From: Calliphora vicina
Lineage: Eukaryota; Arthropoda; Insecta; Diptera; Calliphoridae
DNA: 64,000 nt
Reading direction: 5' to 3'
Assembly (NCBI RefSeq): GCF_958450345.1
Contig: NC_088780.1
Location: forward strand, 92,268,226-92,332,225
In this document: one piece after another, positions 44,881 through 55,893 of the stretch
How positions within the stretch are numbered: the first letter of the stretch is position 1
Layout: every line of letters starts with the position of its first letter
Position numbers and translations under genes: made by a program
The notes under the pieces: generated by a model
Seen by the model: the letters and a program-made list of their open reading frames with translations, nothing else
Told to the model about the DNA's origin: nothing
Database searches by the model: none

Positions 44881-46087
44881 TGTAACGAATTGACTTCTCT
44901 CTGCACTACAAGGAGCACATATAACTACTGGGTATTGCCATGTTTGGTGTGTGTGCATTAGTATTTAAGCATTTTCCAGTATTTGAGTGAAAGACACAGG
45001 AAAAACCTAGTGAGTTTTTTGTGTATCTTTCATTGCCTTTGAGGTCCAACCAAACCAAAAAAAAAGTAATTTTTATGGTAATGTTTACTACTGCAAAGAC
45101 AGCAAATAAAATAAGGAAAACTTTTATAAGCCCGTTTAAATATTAATAAAAGTTTAAGACAAAGTATAACATTATTTCTGTTAAAGTAAATGAATGACTT
45201 TAAGTATTGTTTTTCAACCAACAGACTCACACACAAAAACGAAACGAATAAAATAAGAAAATGTTAATAATTTATGCGACATTTAGCCAAAAATAAAAAG
45301 GAGAATATACATGAAAGTTTTAATTCAATTTACGGCTGCTGATATTTTTTTCAATTTTATTTCTGGTGTTTTGTTTTTTACTTATGTTTAACTTTTCTTT
45401 TGTGAATTAAAAATAAATTGAATGGATAATACGAGTATAATAATAAATGTATTTAATTTAAAAATTCATGAATTACTGGCAAACCGTTACAGTTTTAAGA
45501 TTCGATTTTTAAAGTTTTGTAATTGTTGAAAGGTAAAAGAAATAAGTAACAAACAAAATAAGTACAATAGAATTATTGGAAAAACAAGTCACAGTTATAA
45601 GTCCAGTTCAGTTGTGCGTTAAATGAAAAGTAAAAAATCCGAATTTTTATAATAAATCGCATTTTTGTGGATTGATGTTGGTCCGATATCTAAGATATAT
45701 ATACTACATATGGATCCGTAAAATATATGTATCCAATAAGTCCTAATGAATTCATCAGATCTTATAAATAAATAAATAAATACATATAGATCCTTTTTAG
45801 TTCATTTAATACATAAGTCAATTTATTTTTTCCAGAGACCGAAAATAACGGGTTCACTTAAAAAACGACAAAAACGAATAAAGGTCATACCAAACCATTT
45901 AAATAAAAATCATTTTATAATTGATATTTTCAGTGATTTATTTTTATCACAAAAATATAAATCACAATTTGAGTTTTTTGATATATGGACGAGTTGTTTT
46001 CGATCCCTGTTTTTTTCCATCCAAGATATAATAAATCCGTTCAAGTTCTTTTAAAATCTGATTATTTAGAAATGTGTTTTTTTCCAT
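44881..46087. other. No gene recognised
   Basis: AT-rich DNA; the minus-strand open frame 45030-45236 shows no motif. Confidence 0.5.
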
Positions 46088-46095
46088 ATAAATAC

Positions 46096-46656
46096 TAGAG
46101 TTCTATAAGTCGATTGTTCGAACAATCGACTATTTCCTGAAAAAAGTCGAAAAGTCGAAATCGACTTTTTGGTCGGAAAAAAGTCGAACAATCGATCATG
46201 TTATCTCAAAAGTCGAATAGTCGAAAATAGTCGATAAGAGTCGACTATTTAGATTGTTAAAAATATTGCACTTGCATTTTTTGTAGTGTATGCTAATATA
46301 TGTAAATAATAAATAAATAAATGTTTATAAAATAAAGCTTTTTTCTACACAAAATTCTTCCAACATTATTCTAACTATTATCGCCTTGATAAATTTCATT
46401 TTTATTGCTAAACATTACAAAAGGCGCATCATTAAATGTATTTTTTACAAGAAATGGTAAAAAGTTTAAAAAAGTCGAAAATAGTCGGAAAGTTGAAAAT
46501 AGTCGAAGAGTCGAAATAAGTCGATTAACTAAAAAGTCGAAAGTTCGAAAAGTCGACTTTTCATAAACTACCAAAAGTCGAAAGTTCGAAAAGTCGACTT
46601 TTTAAAAAACGGAAAAGGTCGAAAAGTCGACTTTTTATTTCAGATATAGAACCCTA
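46096..46656. mobile_element. hAT-like element built on AAAAGTCGA arrays
   Basis: 561 bp with termini TAGAGTTCTATA and inverted TATAGAACCCTA, flanked by the exact 8-bp duplication ATAAATAC (46088-46095 and 46657-46664). Both subterminal zones (about 46108-46255 and 46465-46640) are dense arrays of AAAAGTCGA and TCGACTTTT, while the roughly 200-bp centre has none. TAGxG ends and 8-bp duplications fit hAT elements, whose transposases bind repeated subterminal motifs. The minus-strand frame 46371-46574 is a by-product. Confidence 0.8.
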
Positions 46657-46856
46657 ATAAATACCATGTGTTTTTTTATTTTTTGAATCATCAATAGAGC
46701 TATGTTTTGAATAAAACACAGCTATTCGGTTCTTGGCCTATAATTATAAACGAATCGAGAAAATCTAATAATATTAGCGGCTAACTACGAATTGTGTGCT
46801 AAGATAAGCTAATAATTACAATCCAACGGTAGAAAACCTTCGGCACTTAGTCAGCT

Positions 46857-47355
46857 TAGTCCCTTGTTAATTGCAAGATGGCTGTTCAGCGGATACTATA
46901 TGAATCTGCACAAAGCAGGTGGACCAATGAGTCTTCCTGTGTTATAACGAGGTCTACTTGGCCCGTATATGATGCCAGCAGGACGAATCTACTTATATAT
47001 AATTGGGACACATGCTAGGAGATTGGGCCTATGGTACAATGACTACAGTAGGAGCTGTCACAATGAAGAAGAAGAGCAGACGGTATCCCACCTATTTTGC
47101 CAATGCCCGGCTCTGATAAATCTGAGGGAACGCATCCTCGGATTACCATTCCTATCATGCTTAGATGAGCTATCAAGATTGAGTCTTAGACGAATCTACT
47201 CTTTCATCAGAGAATCTGGTTGGTTTAGCCTGGAAACGAAGGACGTATAATTAATACCCAGACGTTTACCCTTTGGGTATCACAATGGGATCAGTTTTTT
47301 AATGGACCCAAGTGAGCTGCTTGAAGAGTGGCTACCAATGGAACCTAACCTAACC
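46857..47355 (+). mobile_element. LINE 3' end, 5'-truncated, TAACC tail
   Basis: A 499-bp insertion flanked by the 9-bp duplication TAGTCAGCT (46848-46856 and 47356-47364), ending in AACCTAACCTAACC. It encodes the last part of ORF2 and a 90-bp 3' UTR. 5' truncation plus variable duplication and a short tandem tail is the mark of target-primed reverse transcription. Confidence 0.85.
46905..47250 (+). pseudogene. LINE ORF2 C-terminus with zinc-knuckle-like CCHC
   Basis: The first frame reads RWTNESSCVITRSTWPVYDA, and after a frameshift near 46985 the frame reads IGTHARRLGLWYND, SCHNEEEEQTVSHLFCQCPA, then ERILGLPFLSCLDELS and RESGWF before the stop at 47248. RW...C.I....WP.YD, GxHARRLG and CxxCxxEEExxxHxxCxCP are the conserved RNase H end and cysteine-histidine block of I-, R1- and Jockey-type LINEs. 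The frame break and lost 5' part make it inactive. Confidence 0.82.
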
Positions 47356-47384
47356 TAGTCAGCTAACGACTTAATATGGGAAAT

Positions 47385-47645
47385 AACTTCTCTGGACACA
47401 TCCCGATGAGATAAATTGTTCGGAGCTCAATAGTCCTAGTACTAGTTTTGACAACAATGTTGGTCCGGATTTTCTTCAACTCCGGCGAGGACCAGTAAAA
47501 TGCGAAGCAGCAATGCCGTAAAGTGTAGCACCCAAGATAAAACTTGTATAGTTATTGTTGCTGGGTTGAAAGCCCTTGGCCGAAGATCTGCGGGTCATTC
47601 CGGTACGTAGAACCGGCAGTCGAGGGAACGACTCTAGTTATACCG
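47385..47645. repeat. GC-richer dispersed-repeat-like segment
   Basis: The block with GCCGTAAAGTGTAGCACCCA, GTTGCTGGGTTGAAAGCCCT, CATTCCGGTACGTAGAACCG and AGGGAACGACTC has clearly higher GC than its surroundings. I think such blocks occur in fly LINE untranslated regions, but this is memory and not shown here. Confidence 0.4.
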
Positions 47646-48165
47646 TATGCTAAAACTAAAATCTATTTTGTTAGCCATGAAAAAATATACTTCACTTTAT
47701 TCTGAAAATACAAATTTTATAATTGTGTCTAAATAAATTTGGCAACGAGAAATAGGCTCTAAAAGTGCACTTAAAAAGCAATAATATGCATAAAATTTCT
47801 AAATTGTATTAAAAACTGAATTGAAAACGTTGAATTCATAAATTGAATTTTGTTATTATAGGATTATATTTCGATTTTAGAGAGTGTGTTAAAAATTTTT
47901 TAATATTATTTGAAATAAATCCAATAATAAAATATAATACACATTTTTTATTGCTCTGGTTACCTAGAGTCTAAATGTATAACCTACCCCCACAAACTTT
48001 GGAGGGCCGACCCACCCATGTTAGTGGCAAACCCCCTCGCAGTCCCCATACAAAAATTTAAAAAAATAACTATTTTTGGCACTTTACATCATAGTTCCTC
48101 GCTAGTATTGTCCAGAATACGAAGATTTTCATCAATTTATACGTACACAACCCGAATGTAAACAA
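47646..48165. other. No feature recognised
   Basis: AT-rich, with one C-rich stretch at about 47986-48050. Confidence 0.5.
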
Positions 48166-48365
48166 TACACAGAAAAAATTATGACTAAAATATTTTCAAA
48201 CATATGCATAGACAACACTTGTACATAACAAAATATTTTCTTTATTAAAATAGTGTTTGAATTTTTTTATAAAATCAAACAATTTTTTAAATGATTGAAA
48301 AAATTGTTGATTAGTCTGAAACAAAAACAAATTTATAGTGAATCAGATTTGTATTTTATTATTTA

Positions 48366-48957
48366 TTATACCCTACACCACCATAGTGGGGAGGGTATAA
48401 TGCGTTTGTGCAGATGTTTGTAATGCCCAAAAATATTGGTCTAACACCCACCTTAAAGTATACCGATCTTAGAATCACTTTCTGAGTGGATTAAACAATG
48501 TCCGTCCGTCCGTCCGTCTGGTCGGCTGGCTGGCTGTCTGTCCATGTCATATCGGTCATAAATGTTTAATTTATATATATATCTCCACAAATTCCGCTCC
48601 AAATAAGTTTTATATACACAAAATTCATGTCACCAAATTTTGTTACGATCGGTCCATAATTAGTCATAGCTCCCATATAGACCCGCTTCTGAAAATCACT
48701 TTAACGTGCATAAATCGCTTAAAAATGTTGGTATACACACAAAATTCAACATAATTAACTTTCATATAGACATAAATTACACGACCTAATTTCATGGTGA
48801 TCGGTCCATAATTGGTCATAGCTCCCATATAAGGCCCACTTCCGAAAATCACTCAAAAATATAAATTATTGAAATTTTAAAAGAAAAATGTTTTTGCTCT
48901 TTTACTTAGTGTAGGGTATTATATGGTCGGGCTTGACCGACCATACTTCCTTACTTG
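48366..48957 (+). mobile_element. DINE-like Helentron-type element nested in the minisatellite transposon
   Basis: Starts TATACCCTACACCACCATAG and ends with the TATGGTCGG/CCGACCATA hairpin and CTTCCTTACTTG. Compared with the empty site at about 34762-34775 (inverted), it was inserted into a T-rich stretch without a target duplication. It is shorter than the other copies: about 150 bp after CTGTCCATGTC are deleted. The minus-strand open frame 48664-48852 is in its monomers. Confidence 0.82.
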
Positions 48958-49659
48958 TTTTATTTGGTTTTATAAATATTTTAATTGGTTTTAAATTTTA
49001 TGGTTAAGAATGCTAACAACTTTTTTTTAATAATGAGAAACGTCTATTTGTTTTGTAAATCTTTTAACATAAATCAAGTACGTTTTCATTTTATGATACA
49101 TTTCTATAATATTAAAAATAATAGACAACACTTGTACATAACAAAATATTTTCTTTATTAAAATTGTGTTTGAATTTTTTTATAAAATCAAACAATATTT
49201 TAAATGATTGAAAAAATTTTTGATTACTTTGAAACAAAAACAAATTTATAGTGAATTTTGACAAACAGCTGTAAAATAAAAATAAATTATACATATATTT
49301 TGAAAAAAAATATTTACATACATATGTATGTGCACAATTTTTAAGTTTTGGTCTTCATGAAACAGACTAGAAGTTCAAGGGCTCAATAACTCCTCACGTT
49401 TCAAAATTGGTAAAAATATACATATGAACTTAAAATTCTTTATTATATTATTGTTAAACCTTCCGGAATAATTGCAGACGTTGTTAGCTTCCTATGACAG
49501 AAATTTGGGAGAATACGATATAAATGGTAAGACGATTGATTTTCATTAAGATGAATGTGAAAACTGGTTTATCTTCCCACAGATGAACAATATCAATATA
49601 ACTTGGATTCCCGTTTGCTGGATAGTCCGTGAGTAGGAGAAACTAGTTCATATTTTGTA

Positions 49660-50305
49660 TGACTGTATTTTCTTTCGAAACTATTGTGTAAAACAGTATT
49701 TTCTTTAGAAACTATTGTGTATAACAGTATTTTCTTTCGAAACTATTGTGTATAACAGTATTTTCTTTAGAAACTATTGTGTATAACAGTATTTTTCTAT
49801 AGAAAATTTTGTGTATAACAATATTTGATATAGAAAATATTGTGTATAACAGTATTTTATATAGAAAATATTGTGTATAACAGTATTTTATATAGAAAAT
49901 ATTGTGTATAACAGTTTATTTCTACAGAAAATATTGTGTATTACAGTTTTTATATAGAAAATATTGTGTATAACAGTGTTTTTCTATAGAAAATATTGTG
50001 TATAACAGTATTTTATATAGAAAATATTGTGTATAACAGTATTTTATATAGAAAATATTTTGTATAACAGTTTATTTCTACAGAAAATATTGTGTGTTAC
50101 AGTTTTTATATAGAAAATATTGTGTATAATAGTATTTTCTTTAGAAACTATTGTGTATAACAGTGTTTTTCTATAGAAAATATTGTGTATAACAGTATTT
50201 TATATAGAAAATATTGTGCATAACAGTATTTTATATAGAAAATATTGTGCATAACAGTATTTTATATAGAAAATATTGTGTATAACAGTATTTTCTTTAG
50301 ATTTA
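49660..50305 (-). repeat. 31-bp minisatellite, about 20 units, with higher-order pattern
   Basis: Units of the type ACAGTATTTTATATAGAAAA plus TATTGTGTATA. The pair of units at about 49912-49971 (with TTTATTTCTACAG and TTTTTATATAG) recurs at about 50066-50127, so blocks of several units have been duplicated together. Confidence 0.85.
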
Positions 50306-50680
50306 ATTAAAATATTTATTGATTTTGAATTTAAATGTTATTAATATTTTAATTGATTTAATAAAAAATATTGTTTGATTTTATGTGGAATTTCAAATGA
50401 TATGTTTCATTGATAGTTAAAATATTTTAATAAGAAAAAAAACATTTTTTCAATAAAATATTTACTAATTTTGTTGATTGATTTTGTGATTTGTCCCATG
50501 TCAATAAAATATTCAATTGACTTTATGAATTTTGTAATTGGATTTGAATTTTGGATTTTTCTGTGTAGGAGTAAAAATAAAAATATTTCAGTCAGTTGCT
50601 TGATGTTGTTGCGGTTATTTTATTGTTTACCCATATCCATTTAATGCCTCTATTTGCGCCTCTTATCTATTTAATGCCTC

Positions 50681-50727
50681 TTATCATACGCTCTATAAAT
50701 AAATTTTATTTATAGAGCGTATGATAA
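50681..50727. repeat. Perfect 47-bp palindrome
   Basis: Arms of 23 bp (50681-50703 and 50705-50727, starting TTATCATACGCTC) are exact inverted copies around one T. It can form a long cruciform or hairpin. No promoter or coding context was found. Confidence 0.9.
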
Positions 50728-51387
50728 ATATGAATGTGATGTAGGTAATAAATAATATTAATCATACGTCTATGAGAATCATCATAGTTTTATTTTTAAG
50801 ATTTGGTTTAAACTTTTTTAAACCAACATAACTTTTGCTCGCAATGAGCGAAATGATTAACACGTAGTTTTAGCGTGCTTAAATAGCAGAGTAATAAACA
50901 AGCACAAAATGGCGTTCGTGTAATAATAAACAAATTTGGAAAAATATGCTGAGTCAAACTCTCAAAATTTTTGAAAATTTGACCTTTGGGTTAAAATTAG
51001 GAACATGAGAATTCATTTTAGAAGTATGGTTCCTTAGGCAAAGTTTCTTATTTTGATCTCTAGAATACGATTTTTACTTGTTACCTTTTGCGTCCCTACA
51101 AATTGACCCGCCCTACTGTCTATGTAAATCTTGTGAACAAAGTACAGGTCGCAATTATGTTTTGTTCATAGAAAGCAGATTACTAAGAATTATTGGGATT
51201 TGTGGTTAAAGTGATACTCGACAATCTCGAACAAATATTGAAATTTACACTGGTTATCTAGGTTTGTTACTTGTTTGTTTTATAAAACTGTAAGTCCTAA
51301 AACTATTTTATTTCAATGCTATTCATACATCGCTTAAGTTGTCTAAACGCCAAATGTTTTTAGAGATAAGTGCTTCTTTACCGGTTA
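50728..51387. other. No gene recognised; MITE relative
   Basis: At about 51055-51120 a diverged relative of the 27300-27399 MITE can be seen (GAATACGATTTTTACT, then TTGACCCGCCCTACTG). Confidence 0.5.
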
Positions 51388-51389
51388 TA

Positions 51390-51815
51390 CAGTCATAGTC
51401 AAAATTTAGTATACAACATGAATTTTCTTCTGTGAAACTAAATATTTTAATTACAGAAAGAAATATGTAAGTTTGAATAAACTTAAAATTAAATTTTGGG
51501 TTTAATCTTTTATTATTTAAAGAAACCTTGAAAATTAAAATTTATTTCGTGGAAAATTTAAGGGTAAAAGGAAAAAGTATCTAAAAGCAACAGTAAACAA
51601 TTAGTATACAGTTGATGGATAACGCTCTATTTTATATTATTAAAATCCGAAAATAAAGAAAATATATTTTGTTAGTCCTCTATTCAGCTTTGTTACGAAC
51701 TCCAGTCTCATTTTCATGGAGTTTACAAGACGTTCAGTTATATCTTTAGTAATTTCCCACCCACCTCTTCCGTTAAATATGGTTCGTGTTGTATACTAAA
51801 TTTTGACTCTGACCG
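51390..51815. mobile_element. Tc1-like MITE, 426 bp
   Basis: CAGTCATAGTCAAAATTTAG TATACAACA on the left pairs with TGTTGTATACTAAATTTTGA and CTCTGACCG on the right; TA on both sides (51388-51389 and 51816-51817). An inner AATTAGTATACAGTTG at about 51599 may be a second binding-site-like repeat. Confidence 0.78.
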
Positions 51816-51817
51816 TA

Positions 51818-52159
51818 TATTTGTTTTATTTTCCTGGTGCCTTGACATCAACGACATATTCCTAAAATTGTAGTAAATTAATGATGTTGTCAAAATTCAA
51901 TTTTCATTTTTACACCTTAAACTTTGTTTATAGGGTTTAAAAAAAGCCCAAGCTGGATGAAATCTGTAGATTAAAAACTGTAAGTTAAAAACCTCTTGAT
52001 TTTTTTTTGTTTCGAAATACAACTGAAATATAAGCTATCTGCATTTAGTTTGAATGATACTTCAATATTTTAGATTTTTCCCATATAATGACAAAACTTC
52101 ATGAAAGTGATTAATTTCATATTATCAAAGGGATATTTTAAATTCTACTTTTTTTTTGT
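51818..52159. other. No feature recognised
   Basis: AT-rich DNA only. Confidence 0.5.
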
Positions 52160-52163
52160 TTAA

Positions 52164-52663
52164 CCCGGCAATTCCCATACCCTCGCCAAAGGGAGAAAAA
52201 ATTTGTTTTTATTAAAAATAGTAAAAATACGTCTAGTTTACACTATAAATAAGTTTAAAATAAAAAAAATATATAGCTAGTTGCGACTTTATAGCGGGGT
52301 CACCTATAGGTGACACTGGGCAGAAAAAAAATAATTTTCTAAAAATACTTGCTCACATTGTTAGCCTGAATATCTAGCAGTATTTATTAAAAAAAATTAT
52401 TGTGATTCATACCCGTTTGGCATTTTTATCACAACTTATTTATCATAAGACACACACCAGTATGTTAAAATCAAAAACACTGCTTAAAGATTTTTAAAAA
52501 TCCCCTAGTTAATAAAATTCTAGCGTTGCCAAAATAAAATCAGATATAAAACAGGATCTTGTCTGTATATAAATAATATCAATATTTATCAGTGATATCT
52601 GTTTCTATGTTTAAAACTACCGTTAATCTTTGTCACCTGTAGGTGACACTGGGAATTGCCGGG
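52164..52663. mobile_element. piggyBac-like MITE, exactly 500 bp
   Basis: The ends CCCGGCAATTCCCA and TGGGAATTGCCGGG are exact inverted repeats, and TTAA flanks both (52160-52163 and 52664-52667). CCC ends at TTAA targets are the mark of the piggyBac superfamily. Subterminally, GTCACCTATAGGTGACACTG (about 52300) and GTCACCTGTAGGTGACACTG (about 52632) repeat a near-perfect 16-bp palindrome in direct orientation. No transposase. Confidence 0.88.
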
Positions 52664-52667
52664 TTAA

Positions 52668-53489
52668 GAATAAACAAAAATTCATTTCGGCTCTATACAA
52701 CTGTCTTATTTCATGTTATCGTTAAAATAGTTACAAATTTTATTCATGTATTCAATTAAGAAAATGTAGCTTATCTCTGCGTTTTACACATGTAGTTGTC
52801 CTTGTAACTCTCCTTTTTCTTGTTGCAAAATGTTTTATCATTTGTAATTTGCCAAGTTAATTTGGTATGAAATCACGTAAATAAGCAATTAACAGAGGAG
52901 AAAGAACATCATCGTACAAAGAATCATTGTTAAAGATTGATGATACATTCATTCACTCACATGTGTATTTTGTACAAAATGTATCTTTTTTCGCATGTAT
53001 TTATACACGTACATACGAATGCTTCTACGAATTCATACCTATAGTATATAGATAATTTTATATGTGTAAAAAAAAGTGAAATATATAACTGTTGACAGCT
53101 TAACCATACATATTCATATGAATAAAAACGTACATTTGGACAGATATACGATGACTGTACTAATAGGTAATTTAATTCTATGGAAAAATATACAGAAATG
53201 GTTGGATTCCAGTATTTAAGAAATTTTTATTTTTAACAGAATCCTTCTTCTAAGTAGTGAAATAAATATAAATTTCAACCTTAGTTTTTAACATGGTCAA
53301 AATCGGTGAAGTAGAACCAGACTTATGTACCACAATATATGAGAACCTCAAACAATATTGATATTTTTAAAAATGTTTAGCTATTTCTTTAAATATATTG
53401 CTTATACTCCTAATATCATGCAATTTTGTACACATTGTGATAGAAGGACAAGCTCTCTTGAATATGGAAATAATACTACCGGAATATAG
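52668..53489. other. No gene recognised
   Basis: AT-rich DNA with ATGTATTT/ACGTAC words near 53000; nothing else. Confidence 0.5.
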
Positions 53490-53559
53490 TTCTATGGTAC
53501 ATAAATGCATAGAATATCAGTATCCACGCAAAACTTAGCCAAAATATGATCCATGTAAA

Positions 53560-54365
53560 ATGAAATCACAAAACAGTATATTGTTTCACCGGTTCAAATT
53601 TGGCCATAGCCCCCATATAAAGTCCACAGCCTAAAATCAATATCAGGTTAATCGACATACTAAATAATCCTTTCATATACCGTACAAAATTTTATGAAGA
53701 ACGCCACATAAGGACTATAGAATAGTAATTCAGATACACTTTTTCAACAAGATCGGTCCAGAACTCTCTGAGTTAGAGGAGGTCAAAATTTGACATTTTG
53801 GCCAAGCAGGTGCCATTTCTACAATCTTTCGAAAAAAAAATAAAAAATAAAAGTATTTTGACAATTTTTTTCCGAAATTAAAAATTTTTTTTGACTTTTT
53901 TTTTCAAAATGGGCCCTTATTTTCTCAACAGAATGCTTAGATATTTTCCTTGAAGACCTTTTTGGTCGCTTGTTAGGATGCGAGTGGGATATCTGTCAAA
54001 GTAAAACTTAAAACATACATACCCTGGTACAATTATAAGTCAATTTATTCGAAAACAAATTTTCTGGTTTTTGGTTTAATTTAGTGTTAAAAAATTCCCG
54101 GGAATTCCCGTTAATGAAACGATTTTTTAATTTCTTCCCGGGAAATAAAAAAGTCTGGGAAATTAGGAACCATAGTTACAAATCATTTATTTTGATAGTT
54201 ATCCAAGTCGCATCCCAATAAGCGACCAAATATGTCTTCAAGGAAAATATCTAAGCTTTCTTTTAAGAAAAAAAGGCTCATTTTGAAAAAACTGTTTTTG
54301 ATATCGGAAAAAATCGGAAAACATCGATTTCAAAAGATGGATCACTTGACATGAAATCCCCCATA
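53560..54365. repeat. Foldback region with nested CCCGGGAATT cluster
   Basis: 53900-53985 (TGCTTAGATATTTTCCTTGA AGAC, GGTCGCTTGTTAGGATGCGA) pairs with 54195-54290 (TCGCATCCCAATAAGCGACC, TTCAAGGAAAATATCTAAGC). The outer parts match the single-copy 3540-3662 fragment at both ends. In the loop, 54090-54175 carries CCCGGGAA motifs like those at 15500. A TTTGGCCATAGCCCCCATAT word at 53602 ties the left flank to the Helentron-type arrays. Confidence 0.6.
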
Positions 54366-55121
54366 TATATAAAAATTAAAGTTGTCTATTTATTTGTTTG
54401 TTTATATGTGAAACCATTTAACCGATCCTCTTGGAATTTTTAATATATGTTCCTCTATAACTGAAAGAAACAATAGGCTACCCTTTCATGGGTGTGGCAC
54501 TTCACATATCAAGTAAATAGTTATTATGGAATATCTGGTGAACTATAACTGTGAAAGACACAACACTTCATGGAATTTATTCGGTTCCATTTTGTGCATC
54601 ATGACTGGTAATGGATTAGTGCTATCATACAAAGTAAATAGTTATTATTAGTGAACATGGAACCACACATACAAAATAAATGAATATTATCAAATATCTT
54701 TAAGATTTGTCTGAAAGACTTTCTTATATTTTTACGATATTTCGCTGAAAGAAAATAGTTTTTAATATCTCCTTATTATAATTATGCAAATGGGTGGTAT
54801 CACATCATACAAAGTAAATAGTTATTTTCGAATATCTAAAGAACTGTTATAACTAGAGTCTTATAACTTTTTATAAATTACTTTCCTATCATTGTGAGTA
54901 GTTTGACTGAAAATAGGCTTGATAAAAACTTCCCCACTGTAATAAGTAACTATCAAGATTTTTTAAAATCGCGGGATATCTTTTATACTTTCAATCAAAC
55001 GCATGATATACAATTAAAAACTAACAAAAAATTCCGGTATTAATTATATTAATTTATTATTTATTTCACATGTTTTTATTTTACTAAGATAGGGGTAGCG
55101 AAGCTCAACGGATTAAGCTAG
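54366..55121 (+). mobile_element. Probable non-autonomous Helitron with CTAG end
   Basis: Ends GTAGCGAAGCTCAACGGATTA AGCTAG followed by T, which fits a canonical Helitron 3' terminus (short AGCT/AGCT hairpin and CTAG). The body has GTGAAACCATTTAACCGATC, GGGTGTGGCA and four CATACAAAGTAAATAGTTATT-type blocks (about 54509, 54623, 54669 and 54803), as in common insect repeats of this type. The 5' end is not sharply defined. Confidence 0.5.
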
Positions 55122-55229
55122 TATCTTATAAATATTGATTTTAAGAAAGCTTTCTATATTGTACGATTTGTAAGTTATTTTAGGTTTTATCGGATATAAA
55201 AGGTGGATTTTATAACTTACATCGATGTA

Positions 55230-55457
55230 CACTGGTGGACAAAATTCACCGCCATTTCCCCTTTAGAATGTATAAATTAGCTACGTTTTTGTAAATTAGG
55301 TTAAGTTAAAAAGACTTGTTCTAACTGAAGTATAATTAAAATGAATTATTGTTTTTGTTGAAAAAATAAAATTTTGTGTTTCAATTATATGTATTTATAA
55401 CGTGGTAGTCCTTTAAACATTCTAAAGGGAAATGTTGGTGACTTTTGTCCATCAGTG
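55230..55457. mobile_element. Tc1/mariner-like MITE, 228 bp
   Basis: CACTGGTGGACAAAATTCAC and further CATTTCCCCTTTAGAATGT on the left pair with ACATTCTAAAGGGAAATGTT and GTGACTTTTGTCCATCAGTG on the right over about 45 bp; TA flanks (55228-55229 and 55458-55459). Confidence 0.82.
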
Positions 55458-55459
55458 TA

Positions 55460-55740
55460 GAAGTCAAGTCTCTATGGTTATCTAGCTCTCAAATTCAAAT
55501 TAATATGTTTGAAATGACTTCCTGATTGCATTTATTTATTGGCGCAAATTCGAAAACACCTTGTCGATAAGGGATCCATAATACGAGATCATACGGGAAA
55601 ATTCACGCAACGTAAGGGTCGTCTATGAACGTAGCTATGGAACAATGGGAAATTAATATTCCCCTGATTGCAGTATCGAATTTGATAGACGAATGGTAGT
55701 GAAAAGAGACGAAACTCAGGTGATCTACAAGTAAAATCTG
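55460..55740. other. No feature recognised
   Basis: No signal; the minus-strand open frame 55603-55785 runs into the next MITE. Confidence 0.5.
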
Positions 55741-55742
55741 TA

Positions 55743-55893
55743 CACCTAGAGAAAAAATATAGTTGTACATGTTTACCATAACCATTTCAAAATTTTTTTA
55801 ACAATATTGTGGTCACTGTAATTACTTATATGACTGCGATAACTATAATATGTTTAAGTTACCATTTACATCATTGTAGCAATCAATCTCTCA
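55743..55893. mobile_element. Left third of the palindromic MITE
   Basis: CACCTAGAGAAAAAATATAG follows TA and the sequence runs parallel to the left arm of 37787-38273 (ATGTTTACCATAACCATTT, GTGGTCACTGTAATTAC, TTAAGTTACCATTTACATCA). The remainder is lost. Confidence 0.65.

Larger units (their letters stand above)
48168..50565 (-). mobile_element. Minisatellite transposon, copy 2, with DINE-like insertion
   Basis: Inverted copy of 33286-34840, flanked by TA (48166-48167 and 50566-50567). It is larger because of three events: a DINE-like element at 48366-48957, an extra roughly 130-bp duplicate (48205-48345) of its own internal segment 49120-49262, and a longer minisatellite (about 20 units rather than 14). 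Confidence 0.85.
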
